From Marasmius tenuissimus (lineage: Eukaryota > Basidiomycota > Agaricomycetes > Agaricales > Marasmiaceae): 64,000 nt of DNA. The position numbers and the translations under genes were made by a program. The notes beneath the pieces were generated by a model that saw only the letters and a program-made list of their open reading frames with translations, made no database searches and was not told the DNA's origin. The stretch covers positions 2,976,001-3,040,000 of the forward strand of contig JAQOTA010000060.1 in NCBI GenBank assembly GCA_029532415.1, read 5' to 3'. Shown here in pieces: positions 1 to 12,341 of this stretch; the stretch's first letter is position 1, and each line of letters begins with the position of its first letter.

Positions 1-740
1 ACTCTATTCATGTTGAACCCATTGTATCTGATGGCTACTTCTCACCTAATGTAGCGCCATCAGATGTCCTGCATCTCACAGCTACGAATCTTGACCACGT
101 ACCATTTACTGCCGCCGATGACTTCTCTGGCGTGTCCACCCCCAGTAACCACGCACTGTCTCGCAATATCCCCACCGATCGCTCGAACGAGTTTGCCATG
201 CACGACAGAGACACTCTGTCTGTCCCTTATGGTAGCGTTGGACACGGCGGGTCCACCGCTCCGTCGTTTCTCCATGCCGGAAATATGCAAAACGTTAGGA
301 TAGAGCCACCGTACGAGAGGATGGTGGATTGTACACATTCAGAATGGAACATATGGGGGAATTCTGACACCTTCCACAGCGACAATACCTATACTTCCCC
401 TTTTCTTCCGGACCCAGTAAACTCAATGCACATGTCACAAGTTGCGACTACGAGCCTCAACCACGTACCATATACCACCGCCAACAACTCCCACTGTCTC
501 ATGCCGTTGGCCATTAGTTACCCCAGCACGGCCCAGGACGTGCTTGATCCCGACGGAAGTGCTTCATTTGCTCTCTACTGTGACGGAGGACGAGTGCCTC
601 AATCCTCACAACAGCCTCCAATGTACTGGCCACATACATCTTCGGATGGCGGGGGGAATCAGGCGCCGTCTTCTGCGTTTTCTGCTTGGAATCAGGACAG
701 CGGTGAAGAGATGGAGGGGTTAGTGTTCACAAATGCTTGA
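1..740 (+). CDS. 3' part of an unknown protein (5' end outside window)
   Basis: A reading frame is open from base 3 to the TGA ending at 740, so the gene begins upstream of the window. The visible ~245 residues are rich in Ser, Pro, Asn, His and Met and look disordered, as in the C-terminal tail of a fungal regulatory protein, but no domain is visible and I do not recognise the family. A short peptide pattern (L-x-HVP-[FY]-T-x-A) occurs twice, 122 codons apart, near bases 90-120 and 455-485. An internal ATG at 132 is probably not the true start because the frame stays open upstream. No neighbour suggests a function. Confidence 0.55.
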   Translation, partial: SIHVEPIVSDGYFSPNVAPSDVLHLTATNLDHVPFTAADDFSGVSTPSNHALSRNIPTDRSNEFAMHDRDTLSVPYGSVGHGGSTAPSFLHAGNMQNVRIEPPYERMVDCTHSEWNIWGNSDTFHSDNTYTSPFLPDPVNSMHMSQVATTSLNHVPYTTANNSHCLMPLAISYPSTAQDVLDPDGSASFALYCDGGRVPQSSQQPPMYWPHTSSDGGGNQAPSSAFSAWNQDSGEEMEGLVFTNA

Positions 741-1339
741 TGTGGCACTGCCGGGCGGGCACCTATTACTGGCATATAACCACTCCGACGCATCGATGGT
801 CAAAGATTGGCCGCGCTCTCTGCAGATTTTCTTTTGGACTACGTATCTTTCTGTATGATCATCTATGAGAATAGTGGTTTCGATGGTGTAAGGAAGAGAT
901 ATAATACCAGCAACATTAATTATGATATGTGCACCAAGTGAGGCGTTCCGCACCAGGAACACAGATCATTCAGGTGAGCCCAATGTCTTTACGCTTCGAG
1001 GGGTGCCTCTCAAGCTTCGGACGACTCCAACTTGGTCCAAATATACTAGTCGTGTCTCGAAGCATGGGACCATCCATGTTTGAACGTGAAAATGAGGATA
1101 AAATTGAACTCGAATCTTTGAAGGTACAAAATAAGAAGCGTCCGCATCGTCCGTACGATCCAATTCATGACCAAAGAATTGCGAGTTCGAGAGAGCGAGA
1201 AGATACCCGGATATCGAGAGCGTCCCCGGGGTGATAATCGTCGACAGGATGTCTTTATTCAAACCCGTTTCACTCCACTCGGTTCCGTGAACGAGCAGGT
1301 TACAGTGTCTCCACAAACACGATAGGATGAAACAAGAAC
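741..1339. other. Gene-poor stretch, nothing supported
   Basis: Downstream of the first gene all six frames are short and none shows a recognisable domain or a coherent exon series. Confidence 0.4.
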
Positions 1340-1429
1340 GCCGGAAATAAACATGGATGGTGTGTCCGTATTTCCTCGACGCGTTACCAAGAACCCCCTC
1401 CATGCGACTACACCAAGCCAGTAAAGTCG

Positions 1430-1806
1430 AACACCCTCGACTATTTGATTTCGCCAGGTGTGAGGAACCGGAGTTGTTGTTATTGAGATTCCGCCGAGTA
1501 CGACGAGGTAAAGCACAAGCTTGCGGATCGAACTCACCCTTTATGATCCCAACAGCTCCAATAAACTTGCCTGCCTCGAGTTGGATCGTGTGGATGAATT
1601 CTCGTTACTCGCTGACCGACCCAACTTGAACTCGGCGGGCGTCTGGAAGTGGTACGGTAGCGCTGGATAGACCCGAGGAGAGGTTGAATCAACTGCAAGC
1701 GTACAGCAAGAGAATAATCTCAAAAGTAGAAGACACGCTCGTGGAACTCGTAAAGGATGAGGCCTTAAGGCCTGAGATTGAAGATACAGCGGGTGAGGGG
1801 ATGTAA
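1430..1806 (+). pseudogene. Decayed coding relic, family unknown (copy 1)
   Basis: Protein-like segments are readable on the plus strand but in changing frames. One runs over ~1535-1640 and includes LELDRVDEFSLLADRPN. The next runs over ~1645-1806, is helical and charged, includes RIISKVEDTLVELVKDEA, and reaches a stop. No start or uninterrupted frame joins them, so this looks like a degenerate gene. A diverged second copy lies at about 12342-12485. The family is not recognised. Confidence 0.35.
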
Positions 1807-3139
1807 AATGAATTTGATTCCGAGAAAGTCTGGCTCGAGAATGGTAGTGGTCCAAGAGTCAAGCTGTTTTGGATGCCGCAACGGGATCTAAGCATTTTAG
1901 ACCTTTCGTGAAGGGCTCCTTTAGCAAGAGCCTGATTGGAAGGTACGACAGTGGTTTCGGGGGCAGATCTTCCAGCCTTGTACGATACTGCGTGTTTAGT
2001 CCAGCGCCGTAGCGGTTGTTCGAAGCAGACCCTGAGAATGAGGCCGAACAAGATTCTGGTCAGTGGTATCAGTCCGACGATTGGCAACATGTTGTAATCT
2101 TGTAACTACGTTACACACCTCTTTCCACTCATCTCGCCATCTGCTCCCCAATTTAGGACGGGTCGGTGAGTCCCTCTCCAACTGAACCTCTTCTTTGGCC
2201 TGATCGGTCACTCATAGGTTCGAAGCCTCATTCGTGAGTGATAGTGATGGATTTGAGGCAAAATACTGGTGAATATTTGGTCCTGATGAGTCGCTTCACA
2301 GAAGCAAAGCTTGAGCTTGAGTATTAGTGGAAGCGAGGGAGTATGAGCAATGAGTACTGGAGCAGAGATGGGAGGCAAGGTCGAGGCTCGAGTCCAACTC
2401 CAAGTCGAACGACCGGCGCAACATCACTAGCATTACCGATCTGTATGGGAATTGGAATCAATCTAACTTCATACTTTTCCAGCGCGTGTTCACGGAGTAT
2501 TACTTGCTCACTCCTGGCTCTTACGATGACTTTAACTCGTCCTGGTACAAAGGCTTCATAAAACTGCGTTCCCCTCCGGCCTCGAAGGCTACTCAACTCC
2601 CACTGCATCGCCAGGGCCCTCGCGTGCACCCTTCCAACCAGATTTGAAGGCAGTTGCTTCCGCAATTAAAACCTCTCTCAAAACAAAAGCGTCGTCTTCT
2701 TCATTCGCACCCGTACCAAAGCAGAACTTATGTTTCTTCGGAAGATGGACTTTGAGCGGAACTTCCACTCCGAACACATTGGCCGTGCCTACGGAGACCT
2801 CTTTCCCACTCGATGGGCCTATCGAAGATGTGATTGTGTGTGCAACTGCATTCGGTGGGTACTCAATGTAATTTGCTCAGCGGATACTTTATATTGACTC
2901 TCAATTTCTCAGGATATGGTCTGTTCAAAATTGTGTTCTCTCTTCCTCCGAGCGAAAGGTCAAAGCTTGGTCCGAGTCGGCTTCTTCGGATTTGAGCATG
3001 ATCGAGCTTTGGCCATCCAAGCATAGCTGTCAGCGCAGCAGGGAAGGTCCTCACTCAGTGTTTGCTGGGTCAGTTAACACTACTGAAAGTCTTTTTGTTG
3101 CGTCTCACACTCCTACGCTAGCCTCGTGCTCGTGACCTA
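1807..3139. other. Decayed tract without a supported gene
   Basis: Short frames only. A protein-like stretch at ~2700-2860 (plus strand, containing KMDFERNFHSEHIGRAYGD) may be another coding fragment, but it has no start, no partner exon and no family I recognise. Confidence 0.3.
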
Positions 3140-3162
3140 CCGCGGGATCGTCCTCTTGCTTA

Positions 3163-3480
3163 CTGGGTATCAGGCCGACAAGACTCAAATACATACTGCG
3201 CCGTTATTCGGTCATCATTGACTCTCTGAGGGAGAGATATCCGAACGGCTCCCTGTAGATACTGAACGAGGCCAAAATCAAGCGGATGGCGGGTGACCTG
3301 GTAGAAGTGGTCGAAGTGTTGGTCGACGATTTGGGGGCGAGCAATAACGCTCGGAACACGGCGTTCAGACAAGCCTGTCCGATACCTGTCTTGAGTTCGC
3401 TTGGGTATATTTCTCCTGTCGTCAGTATACAGGAGCAGCTGAGATGTTCATTCGTATGACTGAACCGAACAACTGGCAAG
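3163..3480 (+). pseudogene. Decayed coding relic, family unknown
   Basis: One plus-strand frame reads as a charged helical protein (LRRYSVIIDSLRERYPNGSL), hits a TAG near 3258, and continues in the same frame as a helical segment (MAGDLVEVVEVLVDDLGAS) to a stop near 3480. An in-frame nonsense codon inside otherwise coherent protein sequence suggests a pseudogene. No family was recognised. Confidence 0.35.
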
Positions 3481-3639
3481 TCAAATCGTCAGCCTTTGCA
3501 ACCTTGCAACTGACCTTTGAGCTACTGCAGGTCCCACGCAACTTACTATTTTCTGGCCTCATTGACATCCTTCGCCGCCTACTTTCGCGCCAAGCTGGAA
3601 CAGGCAACACTGCAACCAAAAACAAGTCAATCTTGTCCA

Positions 3640-4400
3640 GCTCATTCCCCCCCCCCTTCCTCTTCCTTCCCTCCTTCGTTTGGCTTGACGCCATTAGATG
3701 TTTCGCGACTTTGACCCCAGAAACTACCACGTCTCTTATCCCGTACAACACCACTCGGCCGAATTCCAAGGGTCTGGCACACCTGTTTCAACTGTTGTCG
3801 ACGAGAAGGACAAGCGGCGTACAAATTTGTACGATGATCAACCGACTCAACTGTCTTCGTCAAACCCGAACCCGAGTCACCCAAAGTCTCACTGGTAGAG
3901 TTGGAAGTGGAAGCTCAGGCAGAGCAGATTGAGATCCAAGTGGTCAAGAGATTGGTGCGTTTCCCCACTTTTTTAGCGTTATCGTCTGCTCTCAGTTGCT
4001 GACTCACGAGTCCAGTCACGTACTATTCCGCCAGAACCATCACGTTCTGTGCACCCACCGCTTCTACGTTCGCCTTCCGCCAGTCCAACCTGATCACCTC
4101 CACATTCGTTGCATGCCTCGAATCCTCGCTACAACTTCAGCCAAACTCGTGCGGCGCTTCTCTTAGGTTCGGGCTCTATCTCAGTTTGACCCACCCAGAG
4201 ACGACGGTCTCGCTCATCACATCCAACATTCACAACCTGAAGTCCCTCAGCCTGAATCTCCATGGTCCAGCTAAAACGCCTACCTCTCATCTCTACTCCT
4301 TCCAGCACAGCTACCGCCGATTTGAGAGAGTCCAGAATTGACGCGTCCTTCGTTATGGACAACGACCGGATAGAGAAGAGACGAAACAAATCCTCTGTAG
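3640..4400 (+). pseudogene. Relic copy A of a duplicated intron-containing gene
   Basis: This stretch is recognisably related to 6430-7100. Shared landmarks in order are a pyrimidine-rich block, a peptide resembling VDEKDKRR followed by Asn, a Glu-rich helix (VELEVEAQAEQIEIQVVKRL), a GT...CAG intron of about 50-65 nt, and a downstream segment with NSCGASLRFGLYLSLTH. Frames shift between the segments, so no intact protein can be read. The K-R-R-x-N motif ahead of an amphipathic helix is weakly reminiscent of a bZIP protein, but heptad leucines are not clear and I do not assign a family. The conserved intron argues for a DNA-level duplication rather than retroposition. Confidence 0.4.
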
Positions 4401-6264
4401 TCGGTTCTCCTGCTTCCGCAACGAAGCGTCGCCAACCCGGGTCCGATGCATACGAATCTGCTAGGTGTCTTCGTTGTTGTCCTCGCGAGCGGTTGGTATC
4501 CCCAAGTCTGAGTCAGCGTGGGGGCTCGCTGGTTTCAGCTAAAGAGGGGAGAGGGGAGGGGAATCGGCCGGGACTGATTTGAGAAGCAGGTTCAGCAATT
4601 GGATCCGGTGTCTCTAGCACCCGCATCGAAGGTTGTGGAACATTCACAATCCTTTGCCCCATCATCTAGATCCTAATCCACCACTATCAATCGTTGGATG
4701 CCGTCGCTACATTGGACTTTCTCCTTTGCTCCCCACCGATTGGACTCATGAACTTAGGGTTGTATTTTATTTTTGGCCCTGTATATGTGTTTTCATATAG
4801 TCCTATCTCTCGTGTTCTTGTACCATATCCTCAATATCAAACTTTGCTCTTCCCGCGATCCTTTGCTTGGACATAACTAGCGCTATCTTGCGCCCACAAG
4901 GACCCATATCACGAACGATCCAGACTCTTTTGGACTTTGCACCACAGGAAATAGCTCAATTGTACAACGATAGATTATTCTCCACATAGAGACGATGAAA
5001 ATATGAGAAGCGATGAATGTTGGCACGAACGGGAGCGTATATTGGCCGACAAAGAAAGATACAATGGGACGACAATAGGAGAGGTAGGGATCCAATTAGA
5101 TATGGGCATGACATCCAACGCTAGAGGGTCTTTTCTTCACCGCATCGACAGGACGCCGGGACAATCCTATCCGACAACGGCCTGAGTAATCATCCAGCGA
5201 CGGTAGCAAAGACCTTCGTTTAGCCAGACCTCAAACTTTCCGACTCCTGCTGCTGCAGCTGCTTTCTTTTTCACAGTAGAGTTGGCCGAAAGGACTGTCT
5301 CGAGAGCCAACCTAGAATACCCATCTCGACTTGTGCGGACGGTGGAGGGTCGTCTTCTGAGCAAGCAATGAGAATGGCATAGTCCGAAAATCTGCGCAAA
5401 ACGTATGGCCTTCGTTCACCTTACTCTCTGCTGTTCAATTTCTGTCGTACCTCCCGTAACGTCTCTGACGTAGCTTCCCCATTGACCTGGTCAGTCGTGT
5501 CCATGCGTTTTCGGATCCTCGTTTCTGGGCAATGCTGGCGAATTCGACATTGAGGGCATGACAGGATCTTGATCATTCCTTGGCCTTGATGAGTAGCTCT
5601 GAGACGAGGAGAGCGTGTCTTTGAGCATTGATAAAAATGAGGGTAGAAGAAAGGGACAGTTGAGAGCAGGCCGCGAAACCTTGGTACAGAGATGTGATTT
5701 GAGGTGCAGTTGCAGTTGGTTTGAACGGCGACGCAGACACTGGTTCTTGTTTGGGATAATAAGGCCAGGGCGACAGGCTCGGGCCTTCGCACAACCGGAG
5801 GATGAAGAGAAGCCGTGACGGGAACGGTCAATGCTTTTGGGAGAGGAACCGCGAATGTGTTTGGATGTGAAGAAATTACAATGATGGCCGGGACTGAGAA
5901 GGGATGTCAACTAGCGAAGAAAAGGCGATGGCAAGGAAGCGAAGAAAGGCAAGCACGAGGGATGAAAGAGACAGAAAGGTGAGGGAAAAGCCCAGGAGAG
6001 ACATGCAGCTAGATGAACCCACCAGCAGCCAAAGTATCGAGGTATCCGCCGTCTGTTCTCTCAGATGAGTGACTGGATGAGGGTCGATGATTATTTGTGG
6101 AATTCGATCGAGATACAGTGGACCTTCCGTCTGTCACTACCTGAGTCTCTGTATAAGTAACCACTCGTCAGTAACGCGTTAAATAGGCAAATCGTGGACG
6201 TACCTAGCCCACAGTCACTGATATACAGTTCAGAGCCGTTCCCTCCTGGTAGAATTCCCGGGAC
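4401..6264. other. Gene-poor stretch, nothing supported
   Basis: Several overlapping short frames occur (longest ~139 codons on the minus strand at 5491-5910) but none has recognisable domains or convincing splice partners. Confidence 0.4.
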
Positions 6265-6429
6265 ATGCACCTTGTAGCTGCAATTCTATCTTGTTGTTGC
6301 TGCTCTGGGGTGGCGATCGTTCACGGAGTCGGAGTCGAGGTGGTCGTCGCGGACAAGGTATGGAGATGTTTGGCGCCCGTAAACCCAACCAAAACCACGA
6401 CAAGCTCCGTTCGATCGTCCTTCCCCGAC

Positions 6430-7100
6430 TTCTTTGCCAAACAAGTCAAGCTTATTCCCCCCCTCCCTTCTTCCCCTCCTTCTCGTATTCTGCCGCCAGT
6501 GGCAAAGGTGGAAACCACCACGGCTTGAATCTCGTCGAATTCTCCCTCAGCCGAATTCAAGGCGTCCGGCGCGCCTGTTTTCAACACTGTTGACTAGAAG
6601 GACAAACGGCGAATGAATATGATGAATGATCGTCTCTGTTAGGGAAAGCAACCCAACGAGGTCTCGAGGGTGGAGTTGGAAGTGGAGGCTTGAGCGAGAT
6701 TGAAGTGGTCATCAAGAGAGTCCCAGGTGTTTTCCACTTTTCAGCGTTATCCGCTCTTGATTTCACTTTCCCTCAGTCCATCACGATCACCTCTACCTCC
6801 GTTGCAATCTCGGCCAACCTCTCTTGCGGCGCCTCTTCCACATCCGGACTCTATCTCGGTTACACCCACCAGAGACGACGACCTCGAATCTCTGCCTCCG
6901 AAGTCCTCGTTTCCCATCACTAGGGTCTAGTTTGAATGCCTACCTCATCTCTACCTCCCAACACCACTACCACCGACTCGAAGTTTTCCGAAACTGACCC
7001 GTTCAAGCACAACTCACTGCCGTACGCCTGTTTTACTGGCTTCCTTTCGTTGTTTTGAACTGACATCTTTCGTAGGTGACAGTTATGAACACCAGGAGGA
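6430..7100 (+). pseudogene. Relic copy B of a duplicated intron-containing gene
   Basis: Second copy of the family described at 3640-4400. The peptide resembling VDEKDKRR is present but with a stop replacing Glu (about 6593). The helix GLSEIEVVIKRV matches QIEIQVVKRL of copy A. A short GT...CAG intron is in the same place (about 6727-6778), and LSCGASSTSGLYLGYTH follows where copy A has NSCGASLRFGLYLSLTH. Nonsense codons and frame changes show that it is not intact. The function of the ancestor is unknown. Confidence 0.4.
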
Positions 7101-9583
7101 GACGTGTCTTTCTCAGACGAAGCTTTCGGCATTCAACAGACGGACGTGTGGGTGATAGCAACGACCTGGTCAATGTATGAAGCCCTGGCCATCCATACCC
7201 ACCCCAGCCTTACCCGCTACCAGTCTTGACCCCTCCGTTGGCTCCAACAAACTCAACCCGATTGAACGCATCGTTCTTTCGAGTCAAGCCCATCGCTGCC
7301 GGAAGCTCGCACCCTCCTTTCACGCCCAATCTCTGCTACCAAACCAACCTTCCGCGGTTTCTGTAGCGCGTTGCGAGGTCGTAGGAGTGTTCGGGACAAG
7401 AGAGAACGTAGGTCTAGGTATGTGCTCCGTTCACTTACAGTGTTTCCTGTCTAGAATATCTGATGTTCTATTCCGAAAGTCAGATTTCTCGAACCCGGTC
7501 TCGTCAACAACGCGTCAATTCTTGTAACGAACGTCTCAATCGCAGTGGCCCAATCACAGTGGCACCAGGGAGACTCACAGGGAGGATAGTTCGATATTTT
7601 GAGGCACTGGTTTCGAGAAACATCAAAGGTACGCTATTTCGATCCCGCTCTTTTTTATCTTTTCCGTTCCCTTTCATACGACTCACTCGCTGCTTTTTGA
7701 GTCTGCATTTCGCAGCTTGATCATGAACGTTGAAGGTTGGCAGTCAATCTCGGTCATTTACCTCTCCCAAACTGGCTTGGAATCGAAGCAACAGCCCTCG
7801 TTACTTCAGCTCTGCACCCCCGCGAATGTTCAATGCCTAAATTTCATATTCAGCCTTGGCTGAGGCTCTCGCGCACACCAGCCGTATTCCTTATCTCTGC
7901 ACCAGTGATTGTAGTCGCAACTCCAGCCACTGCCACCCTGAGTCTCCATCCAGCATATCAACAATGTCGTATCAACCCGTTTCCCCCCTCACTGAAGATA
8001 TGCGTACCCTACCGTCGCCCCCTTATCCTACCTACCGGTTCTCTTTTTTCCCCCGCTCTGAGGAGGTACATCCACCGTGCAAAACTCAAAACCAGGTACC
8101 AGGTGCTGTGTCGGATGTTCATACAGCTCAGATTGCTATCCCCTTTTCGCTCGCTCTAACTTTCGATCCACTGTTAGGGGTACTGGGAGGTTGAAGTAGC
8201 GAAATTTGGAGTGGGAGGTCGTGTTTCCGGTTCAAAGTAGTGTCGGTGAGCGATGGGATGGAAAGGCCTCGTTGCTGGCTGGTAACGCCCCTTGGCCAGA
8301 CGCAGTACTTATGGAAGTGGCCTCTTGCTTTTGTAGAGTACAAGGTGCTGTTGTGAATTCGAGGGTATATATAGCATTATTGAAGTAGTTTCAGCGGCTT
8401 GTATGTATTGCCATGTACCAGAAACGAGTCTTCGAAGTTCGAACTCTTTTGGTACGCACTCCACAGGACCACAGAAGTGCCGAATGAACGGTCCGGTTAC
8501 TCCGCTATATCCGGTCCAAGATTTTCCCCGACGGCCACGACCTGCCGAGTCTTTCTTTTCGACGTCCATATCAAATACTTTGACTTGACCTCTTCCTACC
8601 CATCAGCTCTCACACTGCCGAATCAAAAGAAGGGATTACCATCCAATATCAAAGATATATCAAGTAAGTTTTCGTGGTATAAGACATCCGGGGTTTCAGA
8701 AAGAACTGACCTGGACAGTTAACGACGCTTCGCCTTACTCAAAACCTCCCCTCTCTCACGAAAGCTCGCTGGATCGAGACGTCGCAACTGATGGTCCTCA
8801 CAAGCCTCTGCGATGAGCCCAACCTCACACGCATGAACGCGACACAATTACATGGGATAGGGAAGGAGTCTTGAATAAGAGCGTGAGGTTTAGGAAGCCG
8901 GCTGCGCCGAAACTGAGAAAAGGTGTCGAGGTGAGTTCGACTAATCGACAAGGGCCATTGGCTGACATTTATTGATAGCTTGTTATTCCGAAATTGCGAT
9001 GAGCACGAAGCGCCTGTTTCGTTTCAAGTACATGAACGAGGTGAGGATCTCTTCCCGATGTGGGTATAAAGCTCGGATACTCAGGCTATATCACAGGGCC
9101 TGATGAATCGTTTCCTCCCTCTGTTTAGCACTACCTCTCCGTAGGTGAGCTACCCTCTGATCCAGAGTCGTTCCAAAACTGATAAATTTCCAGGCGGAAC
9201 ACGATTGACACTCAGACTGTGGACTGTCCGCTGGGTAGATCGCGGAAATATCCTGCCCTTCTTCTCGACAAACCGGAATACAGACCTCGGCACATCGTGA
9301 ATGTCGTTTAACCGTGGCTCGTTAAATGAGATTGGCTGGTTGCAAAATTGGCGCTGTGTTGTGGGAACCAGAGGCCGACTATGGGATCTGACAGTGAGGC
9401 CCACGGGACGACTGATGATCTTTCTCGTGATAGTGCGAATGGGAGATACGGAGGGGATAAGGCCCAAGGCCTCGTGCAAGCTGTTGGGGAGTAGGCTGTG
9501 TCAACCTCCTTCGTTCCTCCCTCCATCATCTCGCACCTTCTCTTGTCCTCCCCGCTTGCAACCCCTCGCGCTATCCTAAAATT
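7101..9583. other. Gene-poor stretch, nothing supported
   Basis: Short frames only, no domain recognised. A TATATATA sequence occurs at about 8366 without an associated gene. Some protein-like text around 9190-9300 may be another decayed exon, but it cannot be joined to anything. Confidence 0.35.
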
Positions 9584-11782
9584 ATGACCACTTACTTCTC
9601 CAATGCTCAAGGCACGACGGTAGGTGACCATGCGAATTTTCAGACTATTGTTGGCAATCCTACGACAAACCATTACCACAACTCGGAGAGAGGCGATCGG
9701 GTGACTCTGGTAAGTGCGAGTTTGTGTCATTATCAGTCTCACGGTTTGACCTTGCCTCCAGCACGGAAGAACCGTTAGAAAGCTAATCGATGGCGACATC
9801 AATTTCCAGCGCGTCCTATCGTCTGAAGTCGTATGCGTCAAGGTCAAGCCGGACGGGGCGTCGACATCAACGAAGCCGCAGGTCATCAAGATCAAGAAAA
9901 TGGAACAAACAGCTAAAATATACGGATACCAGGGAAAGTTTACGGCAACCAGTTTTGAGCCAGTCGATGAGAAGGATCGAGAGAAATTCAAAGAGGTGAG
10001 TTTCAGTGTTTGTATCGAGTGAGATAGACTGACAATTGGCTTCAGATAGCAAAGGTGGTTCTTGAAGCGACGATGTGCGGGCGGTGAGTTGACCTTTCAC
10101 TTGCCTGTTGGCCTGTATAATGAGATATTGCAGGTCGGCGTTGCTCAAACAAGTGTTTGCGGTGGCCGAGTCCGAGAACGCGATGACGACGATTGCGCAC
10201 GACGGTGAGTCTCCCATTGGGAATTTTGAGTGTGGGTGCTCAAAGGCATCAGAACTCGCGGATGGTAACGAAGTAGTTGGTCGGTACTGGAAAAAGGAAT
10301 GGATTGTATACTACTACCTAGATTATACACTTGTATGTGCGACATCTTTTGAGCTTCTTGACCCAACTAAGGAGTGTCCTCAGGCAATTGCAGTTCAGGC
10401 TTTGCGAGACGACGGGACCCTGAGGTTTCCGGTGAGTCGGTTATCTCTGGCATTGGATGGCTAATAAAGGTGAAAAGGTTACGCTTCGTTGGAGTGATTG
10501 GTCGTTCAACGTAAAGAATCTGGCTTGGCAATACAACCCCGCTTCTCTCTGCCTCGATCCACCGGACGAATTGAGCCTCCAACCATTCCTCTATCGCCAC
10601 ACCCCACTTCGCCAAGACATCCCCCTTCGACAACTCGACACCGCCGAAATCGTCGCTCACGTCGCGGAAAGCTTGGGCGATGTTTTGCATCTGGTTGCGT
10701 CACTGGGAACGAGCTTTATCACCGACCTGTCACTCTACGCCCGACATGGCCTTCTGACGTTTGGCACTGTTGTCAACCGCTGTAAACCGGGAATCCTCGC
10801 CCACCTTCCTTCCCTCCCTTCTCCCAAGTGGTATTGCCATAGCTTCAACCCCGACGTCAAAGCCAGCCTTTCCGGCTCAGGTGTGTCCACATTTCAACTC
10901 CATCTTCCCTTTCAAATTCCTGACTTGCTTAGTGCCAGGGCGAGTCGACTTTTCATTCCAAAAGACTGGGGATGTTCAATTGCGCCTTGATTTCGGCTGG
11001 CGCATTCCAGAGAAAGACCGCAACCAACTTCGTTGCACCTTTCTTTGCCAGTCCCTCCGCTTCTGTGATGACCGTGAAGATGTAGAGGATGTTGGTGAGT
11101 GTTGCTTCCCATAATTCTGCTTTCCTTTGTCTGATGTTTTCTTCATCTGAGTATATATCGATCGAGTCGGATACCACCTCAAAGGTACCTTCTCCGATGA
11201 CCCCACGACCCGTTCGACGCCAACATACCTTTTCATCCATCCTCTACCCGTTGATTCCGTCAACGGTCATCCTTGCTTGCGATATCCATTTCCCAAAGAA
11301 ATATTCTACTGGTCCCACGACTCACAGGGAGGGAACACCATTGCCAAGGAGGATTGGGAAAGATTCGGGATTCCCGAGTTGAGCGTGAAGGAATGGATTG
11401 GGTCCTATTGGGAAGAGGATGAATACACAGTTATCCGAGAACATCTTCGCTCGAGAAATTACGACCTGGATGGGAAGGAGTATGCGCGCGAGCACGGATA
11501 CCCTGAGTTGATACTTGGTGAGTAATATCTTTCTCTCTGACGTGAGTGCCGCACTGACATCTCTCTTCCTCAGCTGATCCGCACGATACTGCCAGGATAG
11601 AAGAGCATGAATTCTCGGACTCAGACTCAGGACGCAAGACTTCTTCCTCACCTTCACGACACACATCTCATCAGCCTCTTCGCCTTTGGAGACGCCTAAA
11701 AAATGCAATTCGGGACGTGAAGATACGCCGACACGACAAAAACCAGGCGCAGCGGCTCATTGGGGCAAGCCCGGATTCCTGA
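9584..11782 (+). CDS. Lineage-restricted agaricomycete protein, function unknown
   Basis: Ten exons with good GT-AG junctions splice to 1737 nt (578 residues): 9584-9709, 9762-9995, 10046-10083, 10134-10204, 10253-10332, 10384-10431, 10478-10880, 10933-11094, 11152-11517 and 11574-11782. All phases agree, which is strong evidence for a real gene. The N-terminus (SNAQGTTVGDHANFQTIVG, then NHYHN) resembles the polar N-terminal segments found on many mushroom-specific proteins. A following segment, VIKIKKMEQTAKIYGYQG, is also of a style I associate with expanded unknown families in Agaricales. The middle is Trp/Pro-rich and the C-terminus is basic (LWRRLKNAIRDVKIRRHDK). No catalytic domain, signal peptide or clear membrane span is seen. 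The flanks are decayed DNA, fitting a rapidly evolving accessory locus. Confidence 0.75.
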
Positions 11783-12341
11783 GAGACTGGCGTACATATC
11801 TTCCAACGTCTCCCGTAGACACCTTTACATGTTGATGCGCATTCTAACTTGGTTTCAGAGGCAGTTTCGGCTCGTACAGATATTGCGGATTACTTATTCT
11901 ATAGTTGTGTCCCACTTCGTATTTCAGTGTTTCCCGACTTTTTTCCTGGCTCGCTCGATATGTATATATGATATTGTATTCAGGGTGTTGATATAAACCA
12001 CGAACAGACACTGTAGTCATGTAAAGGATCAAATCGGCAAATGTCTGTGGCTTGAGCAATCCTATTGTGCACCCACAAGGACACACATTGAGATAGCTTC
12101 GGTCCAACCCAATGATTGCATAACTGCAACAGCGACTGTACAACATATCCTTCGACTCCTTGATCTCAACAGGCACGGGAAGATGAGATTGCTGCTGAGA
12201 TTTCCGACAAGTACGGTCGTCGGTACACAGCGAGGGAGAGCACCAGCTGGAAGTTCGAATTCACCCTTCATATTCTTGATTTCTTCGATAGGTTTGGCCG
12301 CGGCAATTTAGATGTATGGTATAGCCGTAGCCTCTAGAATG
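11783..12341. other. Intergenic, nothing supported
   Basis: 3' flank of the lineage-restricted gene. It is AT-richer, with only short frames. Confidence 0.4.

Noticed and set aside
2215..2235. GGTTCGAAGCC resembling a tRNA B box
   Set aside because: T-stem pairing is incomplete and no cloverleaf is possible upstream.
9308..9991. 227-codon minus-strand open frame
   Set aside because: Antisense to exons 1-2 of the well-spliced plus-strand gene and without domain content.
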